From assembly GCA_046733635.1 (NCBI GenBank), contig JBKPPO010000135.1, forward strand, positions 1 to 16,254: 16,254 nt of DNA, written 5' to 3'. Of this stretch, positions 1-7,796 are shown one piece after another. Below the pieces are notes generated by a model. That model saw only the letters and a program-made list of their open reading frames with translations. It searched no databases and was not told the origin of the DNA. The DNA comes from CADEED01 sp046733635 (GTDB lineage: Bacteria > Pseudomonadota > Gammaproteobacteria > Steroidobacterales > Steroidobacteraceae). The translations under genes and the position numbers were made by a program. Every line of letters starts with the position of its first letter. Position 1 is the first letter of the stretch.

Positions 1-64
1 GAATTGCAGGACGAAGTCGGGCCCGGCAGCTTTGGTCTTGAATAGCTTCAGCCTCGAGTAGGCC
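1..64. other. Unassigned left edge upstream of mreC
   Basis: In gammaproteobacteria mreB normally lies just upstream of mreC, so the 3' end of mreB might be expected here. The forward frames stay open to stops at about 39-41, 43-45 and 59-61. None of the short translated ends resembles an MreB C terminus that I recognise, so I assign no gene. A weak purine-rich stretch (GAGTAGG, 56-62) lies just before the mreC start and may act as its ribosome binding site. No clear promoter hexamers are visible. Confidence 0.3.
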
Positions 65-970
65 GTGGCGGTGTTCGGCAGCGGCGGCGGTCGCTCACTC
101 GGTGGACGGGGTCCGTCCTTCGGGTTCCGCTTTTTCTGCTACGCCGTCATCTCCGTCGTCCTGATGTTCTACGACAGCCGCGGCACGTGGCTGGAGACCG
201 CCCGTTACGGTTTGCAGGCCGCTATCTACCCGCTGCAGCTCGCCGTGAACTCCCCGTCCGCGGCCTGGAACTGGCTCGAGGAAAGCTTCACCACTCGAGA
301 AAAGCTGCAGGCCGAACTCGAGCAGGTGCGCAACCAGCTTCGCGATCAGCAATTGATCACGATGCGGCAGGCCGCGCTCGTGCAGGAGAACGCGGCGCTG
401 CGCGGTCTCAATGCCGCATTGCCCGACGTCATCGAAAAGCGGCTGGTCGGCGAAGTGATCAATACCGACGTCTCCACCGATCAGCGCCAGCGGCTCATCG
501 TCAATCGCGGCGGCAACAACGGCGTGTTGCGATCGCAGCCGGTGATCACCGGCACCGGCGTGCTGGGACAGGTGTTCCGCACGGGACCGTTCAGCTCCGA
601 AATCATCCTCATCACCGATCCCGAACACGCCCTGCCCGTGCAGGTGGCGCGCTCGGGTGTGCTCACGATTGCGAATGGCACGGGCGAGACGCAGCAACTG
701 CGGCTTCCCTACGTGCCGCTCAACTACGACGTTCAGGTGGGTGACCTCCTGGTGACGTCGGGCCTCGGCAAGGTGTTCCCGTACGGCCTTCCGGTCGCGC
801 ACGTCACCAAGGTGGAACGCGATCCCAAACAGCCGCTGGCCGTGATCCATGCGAAGCCCATCGCCTTCGTCGACGCGAATCGCGAAGTGCTGTTCATCTG
901 GGCACGCGCGAATCACCCGGCTTCGCCCGGCACTCCCGCGCAACTGGCCGTGGAGGCGAAGACGCCATGA
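65..970 (+). CDS. mreC: Rod shape-determining protein MreC
   Basis: MreC is the periplasmic scaffold of the elongasome. It binds MreD, PBP2 and RodA and helps activate lateral wall synthesis. The 301-residue product has a Gly-rich cytoplasmic N terminus, one membrane segment at about 21-38, a coiled coil at about 73-118 (Gln/Glu/Leu-rich, TREKLQAELEQVRNQL) and then the beta-domain pair. The conserved stretches RLIVNRGGNNGV, GVLGQV and TSGLGKVFPYGLPV are present. The chosen start is a GTG at 65; GTG at 71 is an in-frame alternative, but the purine-rich stretch at 56-62 is spaced better for 65. The stop overlaps the mreD start (ATGA), so translation is probably coupled. Length and architecture are normal. 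Family assignment is confident; the exact start is less sure. Confidence 0.95.
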   Translation: MAVFGSGGGRSLGGRGPSFGFRFFCYAVISVVLMFYDSRGTWLETARYGLQAAIYPLQLAVNSPSAAWNWLEESFTTREKLQAELEQVRNQLRDQQLITMRQAALVQENAALRGLNAALPDVIEKRLVGEVINTDVSTDQRQRLIVNRGGNNGVLRSQPVITGTGVLGQVFRTGPFSSEIILITDPEHALPVQVARSGVLTIANGTGETQQLRLPYVPLNYDVQVGDLLVTSGLGKVFPYGLPVAHVTKVERDPKQPLAVIHAKPIAFVDANREVLFIWARANHPASPGTPAQLAVEAKTP

Positions 971-1446
971 ACTTCGCGCGCCGCGAACCGCGCTGGGCCG
1001 TGTTCTTCTCGGTGCTCATCGCGCTGATCCTCCAGGTGCTCCCGCTACCCGAATGGCTGTCCATCGTGCGGCCGTCGTTCATCGGGCTCGTCATCATCTA
1101 CTGGAGCATCTTCGCGCCGCACGCCGGCGGCATCTTCGCCGCGTGGATCGCGGGCATCGCGCTCGATGTCTTCAAAGGTGAAGTTCTCGGCCAGAACGCA
1201 CTCGCCATGGCGCTCGTGGCGTACATCGCCATGAGCTTGCACCAGCGGCTGCGCAACCAGACTCTGATCCAGCAATCGCTGTTCGTGTTCGCCGTGCTCA
1301 CGCTCAACGAACTCGTGGTCTGGGGCATCGAAGGCTGGAGCGGCAACGGCGTTTCCTCCGCGTGGCGCTGGCTGCAGCCGGTGATCGGCGCCATGTTGTG
1401 GCCGTTCATCACCATGCTGGTGGGCCGCACCCACAGCCGAAACTGA
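967..1446 (+). CDS. mreD: Rod shape-determining protein MreD
   Basis: MreD is the small polytopic inner-membrane partner of MreC in the elongasome. The 159-residue product is very hydrophobic, with about five predicted membrane segments (roughly 11-27, 34-51, 53-68, 77-92 and 100-120, plus a hydrophobic C-terminal stretch). It carries the family signature ALDVFKGEVLGQNAL at about 65-79 (the D-x-x-x-G-x-x-L-G-x-N-A-L pattern). The start ATG lies inside the mreC stop (4-base ATGA overlap). A 13-base gap separates it from mrdA. Length is close to the usual 160 or so. Low sequence conservation is normal for this family; position between mreC and mrdA makes the call secure. Confidence 0.93.
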   Translation: MNFARREPRWAVFFSVLIALILQVLPLPEWLSIVRPSFIGLVIIYWSIFAPHAGGIFAAWIAGIALDVFKGEVLGQNALAMALVAYIAMSLHQRLRNQTLIQQSLFVFAVLTLNELVVWGIEGWSGNGVSSAWRWLQPVIGAMLWPFITMLVGRTHSRN

Positions 1447-1459
1447 CGGGCCGCGTTCC

Positions 1460-3415
1460 ATGGGCACCGTCCGCATCAAGGACCACTGGGGCGAGCAACG
1501 CATCTTCGAGAGCCGCGCGCTCGCGGCCAGCATCATCATCGGCCTGCTCACGCTCGTGCTCATCGGCCGGCTCGTGGTGCTGCAGGTCTCGCGCTACGAC
1601 TACTACGCGGATCTCTCGCAGGGTAATCGCGTGCGCGTGGAGCCGTTGCCCGCCCCACGGGGCCTCATCCTCGATCGCAACCTGCAGGTGCTGGCGGAGA
1701 ATCGCCCCGCCTTCCAGCTCGAGCTCGTGCGCGAACGCGTGCCCGACGTGGACGCCACGCTCAAGCGGCTGGTCGAAATCGGCGTGTTGCCCGAGGACGA
1801 TCTCGACGACACGAGAAAGCTCGTGCGCTCGCGTCGCGGCTTCGAGAGCGTGCCGATCCGCCTGCGTCTCAGCGACGAGGAAATCGCGCGGTTCGCCGTG
1901 CACCGGTTCGAATTCCCGGGCGTGGACATCGCCACCCGTCTCACGCGTTTCTATCCGCACGGCGAACACGCCGTGCACGCGCTGGGCTACGTGGCCGCCA
2001 TCAGCGAAAACGACGTGAAGCGGCTCGAGAAGGAAAACGAGATCTCGAAATACGCCGGCACCACGCTGATCGGCAAACTCGGCCTGGAAGCGTCGTACGA
2101 GAAGGAACTGCACGGCGCCGACGGCTCATCGCAGATCCTCGTGAACGCCGCGGGCCGCTCCGTCGAGCGCGACCTCGGCGGCGAACTCAAAAAGATCGAT
2201 CCCATTCCCGGGCGCGACCTCGTCACCGCGCTCGACCTGCCCACGCAGCTCGTCGCCGAGCAGGGACTGATCGGCCGGCGCGGCGCCGTCGTGGCCATCG
2301 ATCCCAACAACGGTGACGTGCTCGCGCTGGTATCCACTCCGGGCTTCGATCCCAACCCTTTCGGCCGAGGCCTCACACGGGCCGAGTACGCGGCGCTACG
2401 CGACAACATCGACGTGCCGTTGCTGAATCGCGCCATTCGCGGCGAGTATCCGCCCGGCTCCACCGTGAAACCGGTGATCGCGCTCGGCGGATTACAAGCC
2501 GGTATCACCACACCCCATCGGACCCGCGCCTGCGGCGGTTACTTCACGCTGCCCGGCTCCTCGCATCGCTTCCGCGACTGGCGCCCCGCCGGCCACGGCA
2601 TCATGAACATGGAAGCGGCGATAGCGCAGTCATGCGACGTGTACTTCTATGAGCTGGCCACCATGCTGGGCGTCGACCGGCTCTCGGGATTCCTCGCGCA
2701 CTTCGGCCTGGGTGCGGCCACGGGCGTGGACATCGATGGTGAGCGGCGCGGCATCCTGCCCTCGCCCGCGTGGAAGAAGCAGCGCTTCAAGAACCCCGCG
2801 AACCAGGTGTGGTTCCCCGGCGAGACGGTGATCTTCGGCATCGGCCAGGGCTACCTCATCGTCACGCCCATCCAGCTCGCCCACATGACCTCGATCGTGG
2901 CCTCGCGCGGCAAGAGCTACAAACCACGCCTCGTGAAAGCCTTCCGCGATCAGGCCACGGGCAAGATCGAGCCCGTCGCGCCGAACCTGCTCGAGGAAGT
3001 GGACGTGGCTTCGCCCGAAAACTGGCAGGTCGCCATCGATGGAATGGTGCGCGTGATGACCACCGGCACGGCGAGGCGCTACCAGGTAGGCGCGGAATAT
3101 CAGATCGCCGGCAAGACCGGCACTGCCCAGGTGTTCACGGTCAAGCAGAACGAGAGCTACAAAGCCATGGAGTCGAGGCTCAACGAGCGGCTGCTCGATC
3201 ACGGCTGGTTCATCGCCTTCGCTCCCGCTGACGATCCCAAGATCGCCGTCGCCGCGCTCATCGAGAATGGCAAACACGGCACGGCCGCCGCCGAGATCGT
3301 CCGCCGCGTGCTGGATCAATATCTGCTCGGCCGCACCACCACACCCGAGATCCCGCCACCCGTGCGCAACGCCGCGGGTGAGACCCTGCCGCCCGCCGCG
3401 GCCGGAGAAGAATGA
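1460..3415 (+). CDS. mrdA: Penicillin-binding protein 2, peptidoglycan DD-transpeptidase of the elongasome
   Basis: PBP2 cross-links new glycan strands during side-wall growth and works with the RodA polymerase encoded next. The product is 651 residues. It has a short cytoplasmic N terminus, one membrane anchor at about 22-42, a pedestal/dimerisation domain beginning with the conserved PAPRGLILDRN stretch (64-74), and a C-terminal transpeptidase domain. The catalytic motifs are intact: STVK at 334-337 with nucleophile Ser334 (in YPPGSTVKP), SCD at 391-393 and KTG at 552-554 (in AGKTGTAQ). The tail after residue 625 is Pro/Ala-rich and probably disordered. The stop overlaps the rodA ATG (ATGA). 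Length is normal for class B PBP2. No strong Shine-Dalgarno sequence is visible in the 13 bases before the ATG, so re-initiation after mreD is possible. Confidence 0.97.
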   Translation: MGTVRIKDHWGEQRIFESRALAASIIIGLLTLVLIGRLVVLQVSRYDYYADLSQGNRVRVEPLPAPRGLILDRNLQVLAENRPAFQLELVRERVPDVDATLKRLVEIGVLPEDDLDDTRKLVRSRRGFESVPIRLRLSDEEIARFAVHRFEFPGVDIATRLTRFYPHGEHAVHALGYVAAISENDVKRLEKENEISKYAGTTLIGKLGLEASYEKELHGADGSSQILVNAAGRSVERDLGGELKKIDPIPGRDLVTALDLPTQLVAEQGLIGRRGAVVAIDPNNGDVLALVSTPGFDPNPFGRGLTRAEYAALRDNIDVPLLNRAIRGEYPPGSTVKPVIALGGLQAGITTPHRTRACGGYFTLPGSSHRFRDWRPAGHGIMNMEAAIAQSCDVYFYELATMLGVDRLSGFLAHFGLGAATGVDIDGERRGILPSPAWKKQRFKNPANQVWFPGETVIFGIGQGYLIVTPIQLAHMTSIVASRGKSYKPRLVKAFRDQATGKIEPVAPNLLEEVDVASPENWQVAIDGMVRVMTTGTARRYQVGAEYQIAGKTGTAQVFTVKQNESYKAMESRLNERLLDHGWFIAFAPADDPKIAVAALIENGKHGTAAAEIVRRVLDQYLLGRTTTPEIPPPVRNAAGETLPPAAAGEE

Positions 3416-4554
3416 TGTTCGAACCCATCGAAGTCAGTTCGCGCGGTCGCCGCACCCTCACCATCGCCGGGCAGATGCTCGAGAAGCTGAAGCTCGACGG
3501 TCCGCTGCTCGTGGGCATCGGCCTCATCATCCTTTACGGACTCGTGGTGTTGTACAGCGCGTCTGGCCAGAACTTCGGCGTGGTACGCAACGGTGTGATC
3601 CGCGCGATGCTCGGCGGCTTCGCGATGTGTGTACTCGCGCAGGTGAAGCCCGCATTCCTGCGTCGCCTCGCGGCGCCGCTTTGGGCGATCGGAGTCATCC
3701 TGCTCATCGTCGTCGACGTGACCGGTTACATCGGCAAGGGCGCGCAGCGGTGGCTGGATCTCGGCTTCATCCGCTTCCAGCCTTCCGAGATCATGAAGCT
3801 GGCCGTGCCGATGACCTGCGCATGGTGGCTGCATGAGCGGCCGTTGCCGCCGAGCCTGGGACATCTCTGCGTCCTGTTCTTCGTGATCATCGGCATCCCC
3901 GCGGGCCTCACCATCATCCAGCCCGACCTCGGCACCGGCGGCCTGATCCTGATCGGCGGCGTCATGGTCATCCTCATGGCGGGCCTGCAGATCCGCATCA
4001 TGGCCGGCCTCGCGGTGATCGCCGTCGCCGGCGCGTGGATAGGCTGGTACTTCCTGCACGATTACCAGCGGCAGCGCGTGTTCACGCTGCTGGATCCCGA
4101 ATCCGACAAACTCGGCGCCGGATACCACATCATCCAGTCGCAGATCGCGATCGGCTCCGGCGGCGTCTTCGGCAAGGGACTCACGAACGGCTCGCAGGGC
4201 CAGCTCGAGTTCCTGCCCGAGCGCACCACCGACTTCATCTACGCCATCGTCGGCGAAGAGCTCGGTCTGCTGGGAGCGACAATCCTGCTGCTGCTGTATT
4301 GCTTCGTCGTGGGACGCGCGCTGTACCTGGCGGTGGAAATGCAGGACACCTTCGCGCGCCTGCTGGCGGGCAGCATCGCGCTCACGTTCTTCGTATACGT
4401 GTTCATCAACGCGGGCATGGTCAGCGGAATGTTGCCGGTCGTCGGCGTGCCGCTACCGCTCTTCAGTTACGGGGGTACTTCGATGGTGACCCTGCTGGCG
4501 AGCTTCGGTATTCTCATGAGCCTCTACTCCCATCGGAAGCTCGTGGCCTCGTGA
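3412..4554 (+). CDS. rodA: Peptidoglycan glycosyltransferase RodA (SEDS family)
   Basis: RodA polymerises lipid II into glycan strands in the inner membrane and pairs with PBP2. The 380-residue product has about ten hydrophobic segments after a cytoplasmic N terminus of about 30 residues. SEDS signatures are present: GAQRWLDLGFIRFQPSE (110-126), QPDLGTG (170-176), and QLEFLPERTTDFIYAIVGEE (264-283) with Asp274 in the position of the essential catalytic Asp. A C-terminal VVGVPLPLFSYGG stretch is also there. The start ATG overlaps the mrdA stop; a second ATG follows immediately and is an alternative start. The stop overlaps the mltB GTG start (GTGA). E. coli RodA is 370 residues, so length is normal. 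The mrdA neighbour separates it from FtsW. Confidence 0.97.
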   Translation: MMFEPIEVSSRGRRTLTIAGQMLEKLKLDGPLLVGIGLIILYGLVVLYSASGQNFGVVRNGVIRAMLGGFAMCVLAQVKPAFLRRLAAPLWAIGVILLIVVDVTGYIGKGAQRWLDLGFIRFQPSEIMKLAVPMTCAWWLHERPLPPSLGHLCVLFFVIIGIPAGLTIIQPDLGTGGLILIGGVMVILMAGLQIRIMAGLAVIAVAGAWIGWYFLHDYQRQRVFTLLDPESDKLGAGYHIIQSQIAIGSGGVFGKGLTNGSQGQLEFLPERTTDFIYAIVGEELGLLGATILLLLYCFVVGRALYLAVEMQDTFARLLAGSIALTFFVYVFINAGMVSGMLPVVGVPLPLFSYGGTSMVTLLASFGILMSLYSHRKLVAS

Positions 4555-5600
4555 CGCATTGCAAGCATGCGCTCGCCTTAACACTCATTTTCCTCTCGAG
4601 TTCCGCGCTGGCGGAAGGCTCGTTCGTCGGCCGCACGCGTTTCGAACTGGACCGCCCCGAGATCCGTGAATTCGTCGAGAAGACCGCCGCCGCGAACAAG
4701 GTGGCGCCGCTCGAGATCTATCGCCTGCTCGCCAAGGCCGAGCCGCAGCCCAAGATCATCGAGCTCATGACGAAGCCCGCCGAGAAGGTTTCGCCGTGGT
4801 ACGAGTACCGCAGGAACTTCATGACGGAGCAGCGCATCAGCGAAGGTGCGCGATTCATGATCGAACACCGTGCGCGGCTCGAGAAAGCGCGCAAGGACAC
4901 GGGCGTCGCGCCCGAATACGTGGTGGCCATCATCGGTGTGGAGACCTTCTACGGGCGTGTCACGGGCCGGCATCGCGTGCTCGACGCGCTGACCACCCTC
5001 GCCTTCGACTATCCCCCGCGCGCGGAGTACTTCAAGAGCGAGCTCGCGCAGTTCATCGCACTCGTGGGTGAAGAGCAGATCGATCCGCTGACCGCGCTCG
5101 GCTCGTACGCCGGCGCCATGGGCGGCGGCCAGTTCATGCCCTCGAGTTACCGGCGCTACGCCGTGGACGGCGGCAACGACAAGCAGCGCAACCTGTTCGC
5201 CGACTGGGACGACATCATCGCGAGCGTCGCTAACTACTTCAAGGAATCGGGCTGGGTGGCCGATGGCCCGGTGTTGTCCGAGGCCGTGGTCCCGCCGGAC
5301 GCGCCGGTGACGGCCGACGCCGGCAACCTCAAGCTCAACGACACCATCGGCGGCCTCAAGGCCAAGGGCGTGGAGTTCGACCCCGCCAGCCAGGCGCCCG
5401 GCGCGCGCGCATTGCTCGTGCCCGCCGAACAGGAGACAGGCCCTGCCTACCGCGTGGGGTTCAAGAACTTCGAGGTGATCACGCGCTACAACCGCAGCGT
5501 GCGTTACGCCATGGCCGTGCACGACCTGGCCACTGCCGTCGTCGATCGCGTGGAAGAGAAGAAGCTCGCCGCGCAACCCGCCGGGACCTCACCGCGCTGA
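4551..5600 (+). CDS. mltB: Membrane-associated or periplasmic lytic transglycosylase B (MltB/SltB family, GH103)
   Basis: This family cleaves the MurNAc-GlcNAc bond of peptidoglycan, giving 1,6-anhydro-MurNAc ends. The product from the GTG at 4551 is 349 residues. Residues 1-21 form a signal peptide ending ALA-E. I see no lipobox Cys, so it is probably soluble and periplasmic, like Pseudomonas SltB1, rather than a lipoprotein. The catalytic Glu is Glu131 in AIIGVETFYGRVTG, which matches the E. coli MltB Glu162 motif. The GAMGGGQFMPSSYRRYAVD substrate-groove motif follows, and RYNRSVRYAMAVHDLA closes the domain. The frame is open further upstream to 4035, but only this GTG gives a signal peptide and a coupled GTGA overlap with the rodA stop. 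The anhydromuropeptides it makes feed recycling, the pathway served by amgK/murU in this window. Confidence 0.93.
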   Translation: MTHCKHALALTLIFLSSSALAEGSFVGRTRFELDRPEIREFVEKTAAANKVAPLEIYRLLAKAEPQPKIIELMTKPAEKVSPWYEYRRNFMTEQRISEGARFMIEHRARLEKARKDTGVAPEYVVAIIGVETFYGRVTGRHRVLDALTTLAFDYPPRAEYFKSELAQFIALVGEEQIDPLTALGSYAGAMGGGQFMPSSYRRYAVDGGNDKQRNLFADWDDIIASVANYFKESGWVADGPVLSEAVVPPDAPVTADAGNLKLNDTIGGLKAKGVEFDPASQAPGARALLVPAEQETGPAYRVGFKNFEVITRYNRSVRYAMAVHDLATAVVDRVEEKKLAAQPAGTSPR

Positions 5601-6526
5601 TGCGGAGCTTCCCGCGCAAGCTCTCCTCGCTGCTTCTCTGTGCGTCGCTGCTGGCGGGCTGCAGCCTCGTCGGCGGCAAGAAATCCTCCGAGCCGCGCAA
5701 ACAGATTCCCTCCGGATCGGGCGTGCCGCAGGTGCCGCCGGACGTGCTCGCGATCCCGGATGCCGTGCCGCGTTACGAACCGCGCGGCACACGTGGCAAT
5801 CCGCCGTTCTACGAAGTGTTCGGCAAGCGCTACTACGTCATGGCCACGTCCGAAGGCTGGGTGGAGCGCGGCACCGCGTCCTGGTACGGACCGGGATTCC
5901 ACGCGGCCTCCACCTCGCTGGGTGAGCCCTACGACATGTACGCGATGACGGCCGCTCACAAGACGCTGCCCATCCCCGCTTATGCAGAGGTCACCAACCT
6001 GCGCAACCGCCGGAAGGTGGTGGTGCGCATCAACGATCGCGGGCCTTTCGTGGGCGACCGCATCATCGATTTGTCCTACACGGCGGCGGCCAAACTCGAT
6101 TTCCTCAACCAGGGCACGGCGCCCGTGGAAGTGCGCGTGATCACGCCGGGTCGCGGTCCGGGCTCGGCATTGCCGCCCGTCACCGCATCGGCGCCCGCGC
6201 CCGGACCCGTCAGCGCGCCGCCGAACGCGCCGGCATCGCGGCCCCCCGCACCGCCCGTGACGGTGGTGAACGCGCCCGCATCGGTGCCCGGCGGCCAGGC
6301 CATGTTCATCCAGGCCGGCGTGTTCGCCGATCACGAGAACGCACGCCGTCGTGTGGAGTCACTGCTGCAAGGCGGACTCGAACTCGCCAGCCTCGAAGAG
6401 CTGCAGGGTCAGCGCATCCTGCACCGGGTGCGCGTGGGTCCGTTCGCGAGCGTCGAAGAGTTCGATCGGGCGATGTCGCGCCTGCGCGAACTCGGCATCG
6501 ACGACGCCCGGCTGCTCACGCCCTAG
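5600..6526 (+). CDS. rlpA: Septal-ring lytic transglycosylase lipoprotein RlpA (DPBB plus SPOR)
   Basis: RlpA is an outer-membrane lipoprotein; in Pseudomonas it is a lytic transglycosylase that cuts stem-less (denuded) glycan at division sites. The product is 308 residues. A lipoprotein signal peptide ends in LLAGC with Cys21 as the lipidated residue. The double-psi beta-barrel spans about 88-182 (GTASWYGPGF to VEVRVI). His120 (AAHKTLP) and Asp146 (NDRGPF) lie 26 residues apart, the same spacing as the active-site His131/Asp157 pair of Pseudomonas RlpA, so activity is likely. A Pro/Ala linker runs from about 184 to 230, followed by a C-terminal SPOR domain (233-308) that should bind denuded septal glycan. 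The ATG shares one base with the mltB stop (TGATG). Start choice is supported by the perfect lipoprotein signal. Confidence 0.95.
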   Translation: MRSFPRKLSSLLLCASLLAGCSLVGGKKSSEPRKQIPSGSGVPQVPPDVLAIPDAVPRYEPRGTRGNPPFYEVFGKRYYVMATSEGWVERGTASWYGPGFHAASTSLGEPYDMYAMTAAHKTLPIPAYAEVTNLRNRRKVVVRINDRGPFVGDRIIDLSYTAAAKLDFLNQGTAPVEVRVITPGRGPGSALPPVTASAPAPGPVSAPPNAPASRPPAPPVTVVNAPASVPGGQAMFIQAGVFADHENARRRVESLLQGGLELASLEELQGQRILHRVRVGPFASVEEFDRAMSRLRELGIDDARLLTP

Positions 6527-6614
6527 CGATCCGTATTTGCCGCTGACGGCGCGCCGGGCGCGTGGCTCGGCGTACAATGCGCGCCTTCCGACAGTCCCTC
6601 TGGAGTTTCCCGCG
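6527..6614 (+). promoter_or_regulatory. rlpA-dacA intergenic region with possible dacA promoter
   Basis: This 88-base gap is the only sizeable break in the plus-strand operon. A TACAAT hexamer at 6573-6578 fits a sigma-70 -10 box (5 of 6) and would place a transcription start near 6585, leaving a leader of about 30 bases. No convincing -35 lies 16-18 bases upstream; that stretch is GC-only. GCGCGCC occurs twice (6549-6555 and 6579-6585), exactly 30 bases apart and flanking the -10. GGAG at 6602-6605 is a good ribosome binding site, 9 bases from the dacA ATG. I see no intrinsic terminator for rlpA, so read-through from upstream is also expected. Confidence 0.35.
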
Positions 6615-7796
6615 ATGCCGAACCGGCTGCTGCCGCCCCGTGTTGTTTCGTTGTTTGCCGGCGTTGCGCTGTCCGCGTCGCTGCTCCTCTCCACCGCCTC
6701 CGCCGCCGTGCCGATCCCGAAGCCGCCAGCCATCGATGCCGGCGCCTACGTGCTCATCGACTTCCAGAGCGGCCGCGTGCTGGCGGCGCAGCGCGCCGAC
6801 GTGCAGAGCGAGCCCGCCAGCATCACGAAGCTGATGACGGCGTACATCGCGTTCGTGGCGCTGCGTGAGAAGCGTCTCTCGCTCACGGAAGAAGTGCTGA
6901 TCAGCGAAAACGCGTGGCGCACCGGCGGCTCCGCCTCGGGCGGATCCACCACCTTCCTCGAAGTGAACTCGCGTGTTCCCGTCGAAGTGCTCATCAAGGG
7001 CATGATCATCCAGTCGGGCAACGACGCGACGATCGCGCTCGCCGAGAAGCTAGGCGGCACCGAGGCCGGATTCGTGCAGATCATGAACGAGTACGCCAAG
7101 CGCCTCGGCATGAAAAACACGAACTTCGAGAATAGCTGGGGCGCGCCCGGCGAGAAGCACTACGCCTCCGCGTACGACCTCGCGATCCTCTCGCGCGCCA
7201 TCATCCTCGAGTTCCCCGAGTACTACCGCTATTACTCCGAGCGCGATTTCACCTGGAACAAACACAAGCAGCCGAACCGCAATGGCCTGCTCGCGCGTGA
7301 TCCGTCGGTGGACGGCATCAAGACCGGCCACACCAAGAGCGCGGGTTATGGACTCGCGAGCTCCGCGAAGCGCGGCGAGCAGCGGCTCATCGCGGTCGTG
7401 CTCGGCACCAGCGGCTTCAAGGCGCGCGAAGACGCGAGCGCCGCGCTGCTCAACTACGGCTTCACGTTCTTCGAGACGGCGAAGGTCCGCGGCACCGGCG
7501 ACGTCATCCTCAAGCCCGAGATCTACAAGGGCGCCGAAGACCGCGTAACGCTCGTCCCGGCGCGCGATGTCATCGTGACGGTGGGCCGCGGCGCGGTGTC
7601 GGGTCTCAAGACCACGGCGACGGTGACCAGAACGCCGCTCGTCGCGCCGATCGCCAAGGGCCAGACGCTCGGCGAACTCACCGTGAGTGACGGCAAGGAC
7701 GTGGTCGCGCGCGTGCCGCTCGTCGCGCAAGCCGCCGTCGAGGAAGGCGGCTGGTGGACGCGCATGGTGGACAGCATCGCGCTCTGGATGGAGTAG
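6615..7796 (+). CDS. dacA: D-alanyl-D-alanine carboxypeptidase (PBP5/PBP6 type)
   Basis: The enzyme removes the terminal D-Ala from peptidoglycan pentapeptides in the periplasm, limiting cross-linking. The product is 393 residues with a signal peptide of about 30 residues (cleavage near ASA-AV). Catalytic motifs of a low-molecular-weight PBP are intact: SITK at 69-72 (nucleophile Ser69), SGN at 134-136 and KTG at 236-238 (DGIKTGHT). The C-terminal beta domain (about 292-375) is followed by GGWWTRMVDSIALWME, the amphipathic helix by which PBP5 sits on the inner membrane. The frame is open upstream to 6351, inside rlpA; the start at 6615 is chosen for its GGAG ribosome binding site and its signal peptide. 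The dat ATG follows the stop directly. The released D-Ala could be a substrate of the next enzyme. Confidence 0.96.
   Translation: MPNRLLPPRVVSLFAGVALSASLLLSTASAAVPIPKPPAIDAGAYVLIDFQSGRVLAAQRADVQSEPASITKLMTAYIAFVALREKRLSLTEEVLISENAWRTGGSASGGSTTFLEVNSRVPVEVLIKGMIIQSGNDATIALAEKLGGTEAGFVQIMNEYAKRLGMKNTNFENSWGAPGEKHYASAYDLAILSRAIILEFPEYYRYYSERDFTWNKHKQPNRNGLLARDPSVDGIKTGHTKSAGYGLASSAKRGEQRLIAVVLGTSGFKAREDASAALLNYGFTFFETAKVRGTGDVILKPEIYKGAEDRVTLVPARDVIVTVGRGAVSGLKTTATVTRTPLVAPIAKGQTLGELTVSDGKDVVARVPLVAQAAVEEGGWWTRMVDSIALWME

Noticed and set aside
1..64. 3' end of mreB
   Set aside because: Expected from gene order, but none of the three forward frames yields a tail I can identify as MreB.
4035..4550. 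N-terminal extension of the MltB frame by 172 codons into rodA
   Set aside because: The extension overlaps the RodA coding sequence, is Arg-rich and would bury the signal peptide. The GTG at 4551 gives a proper exported protein.
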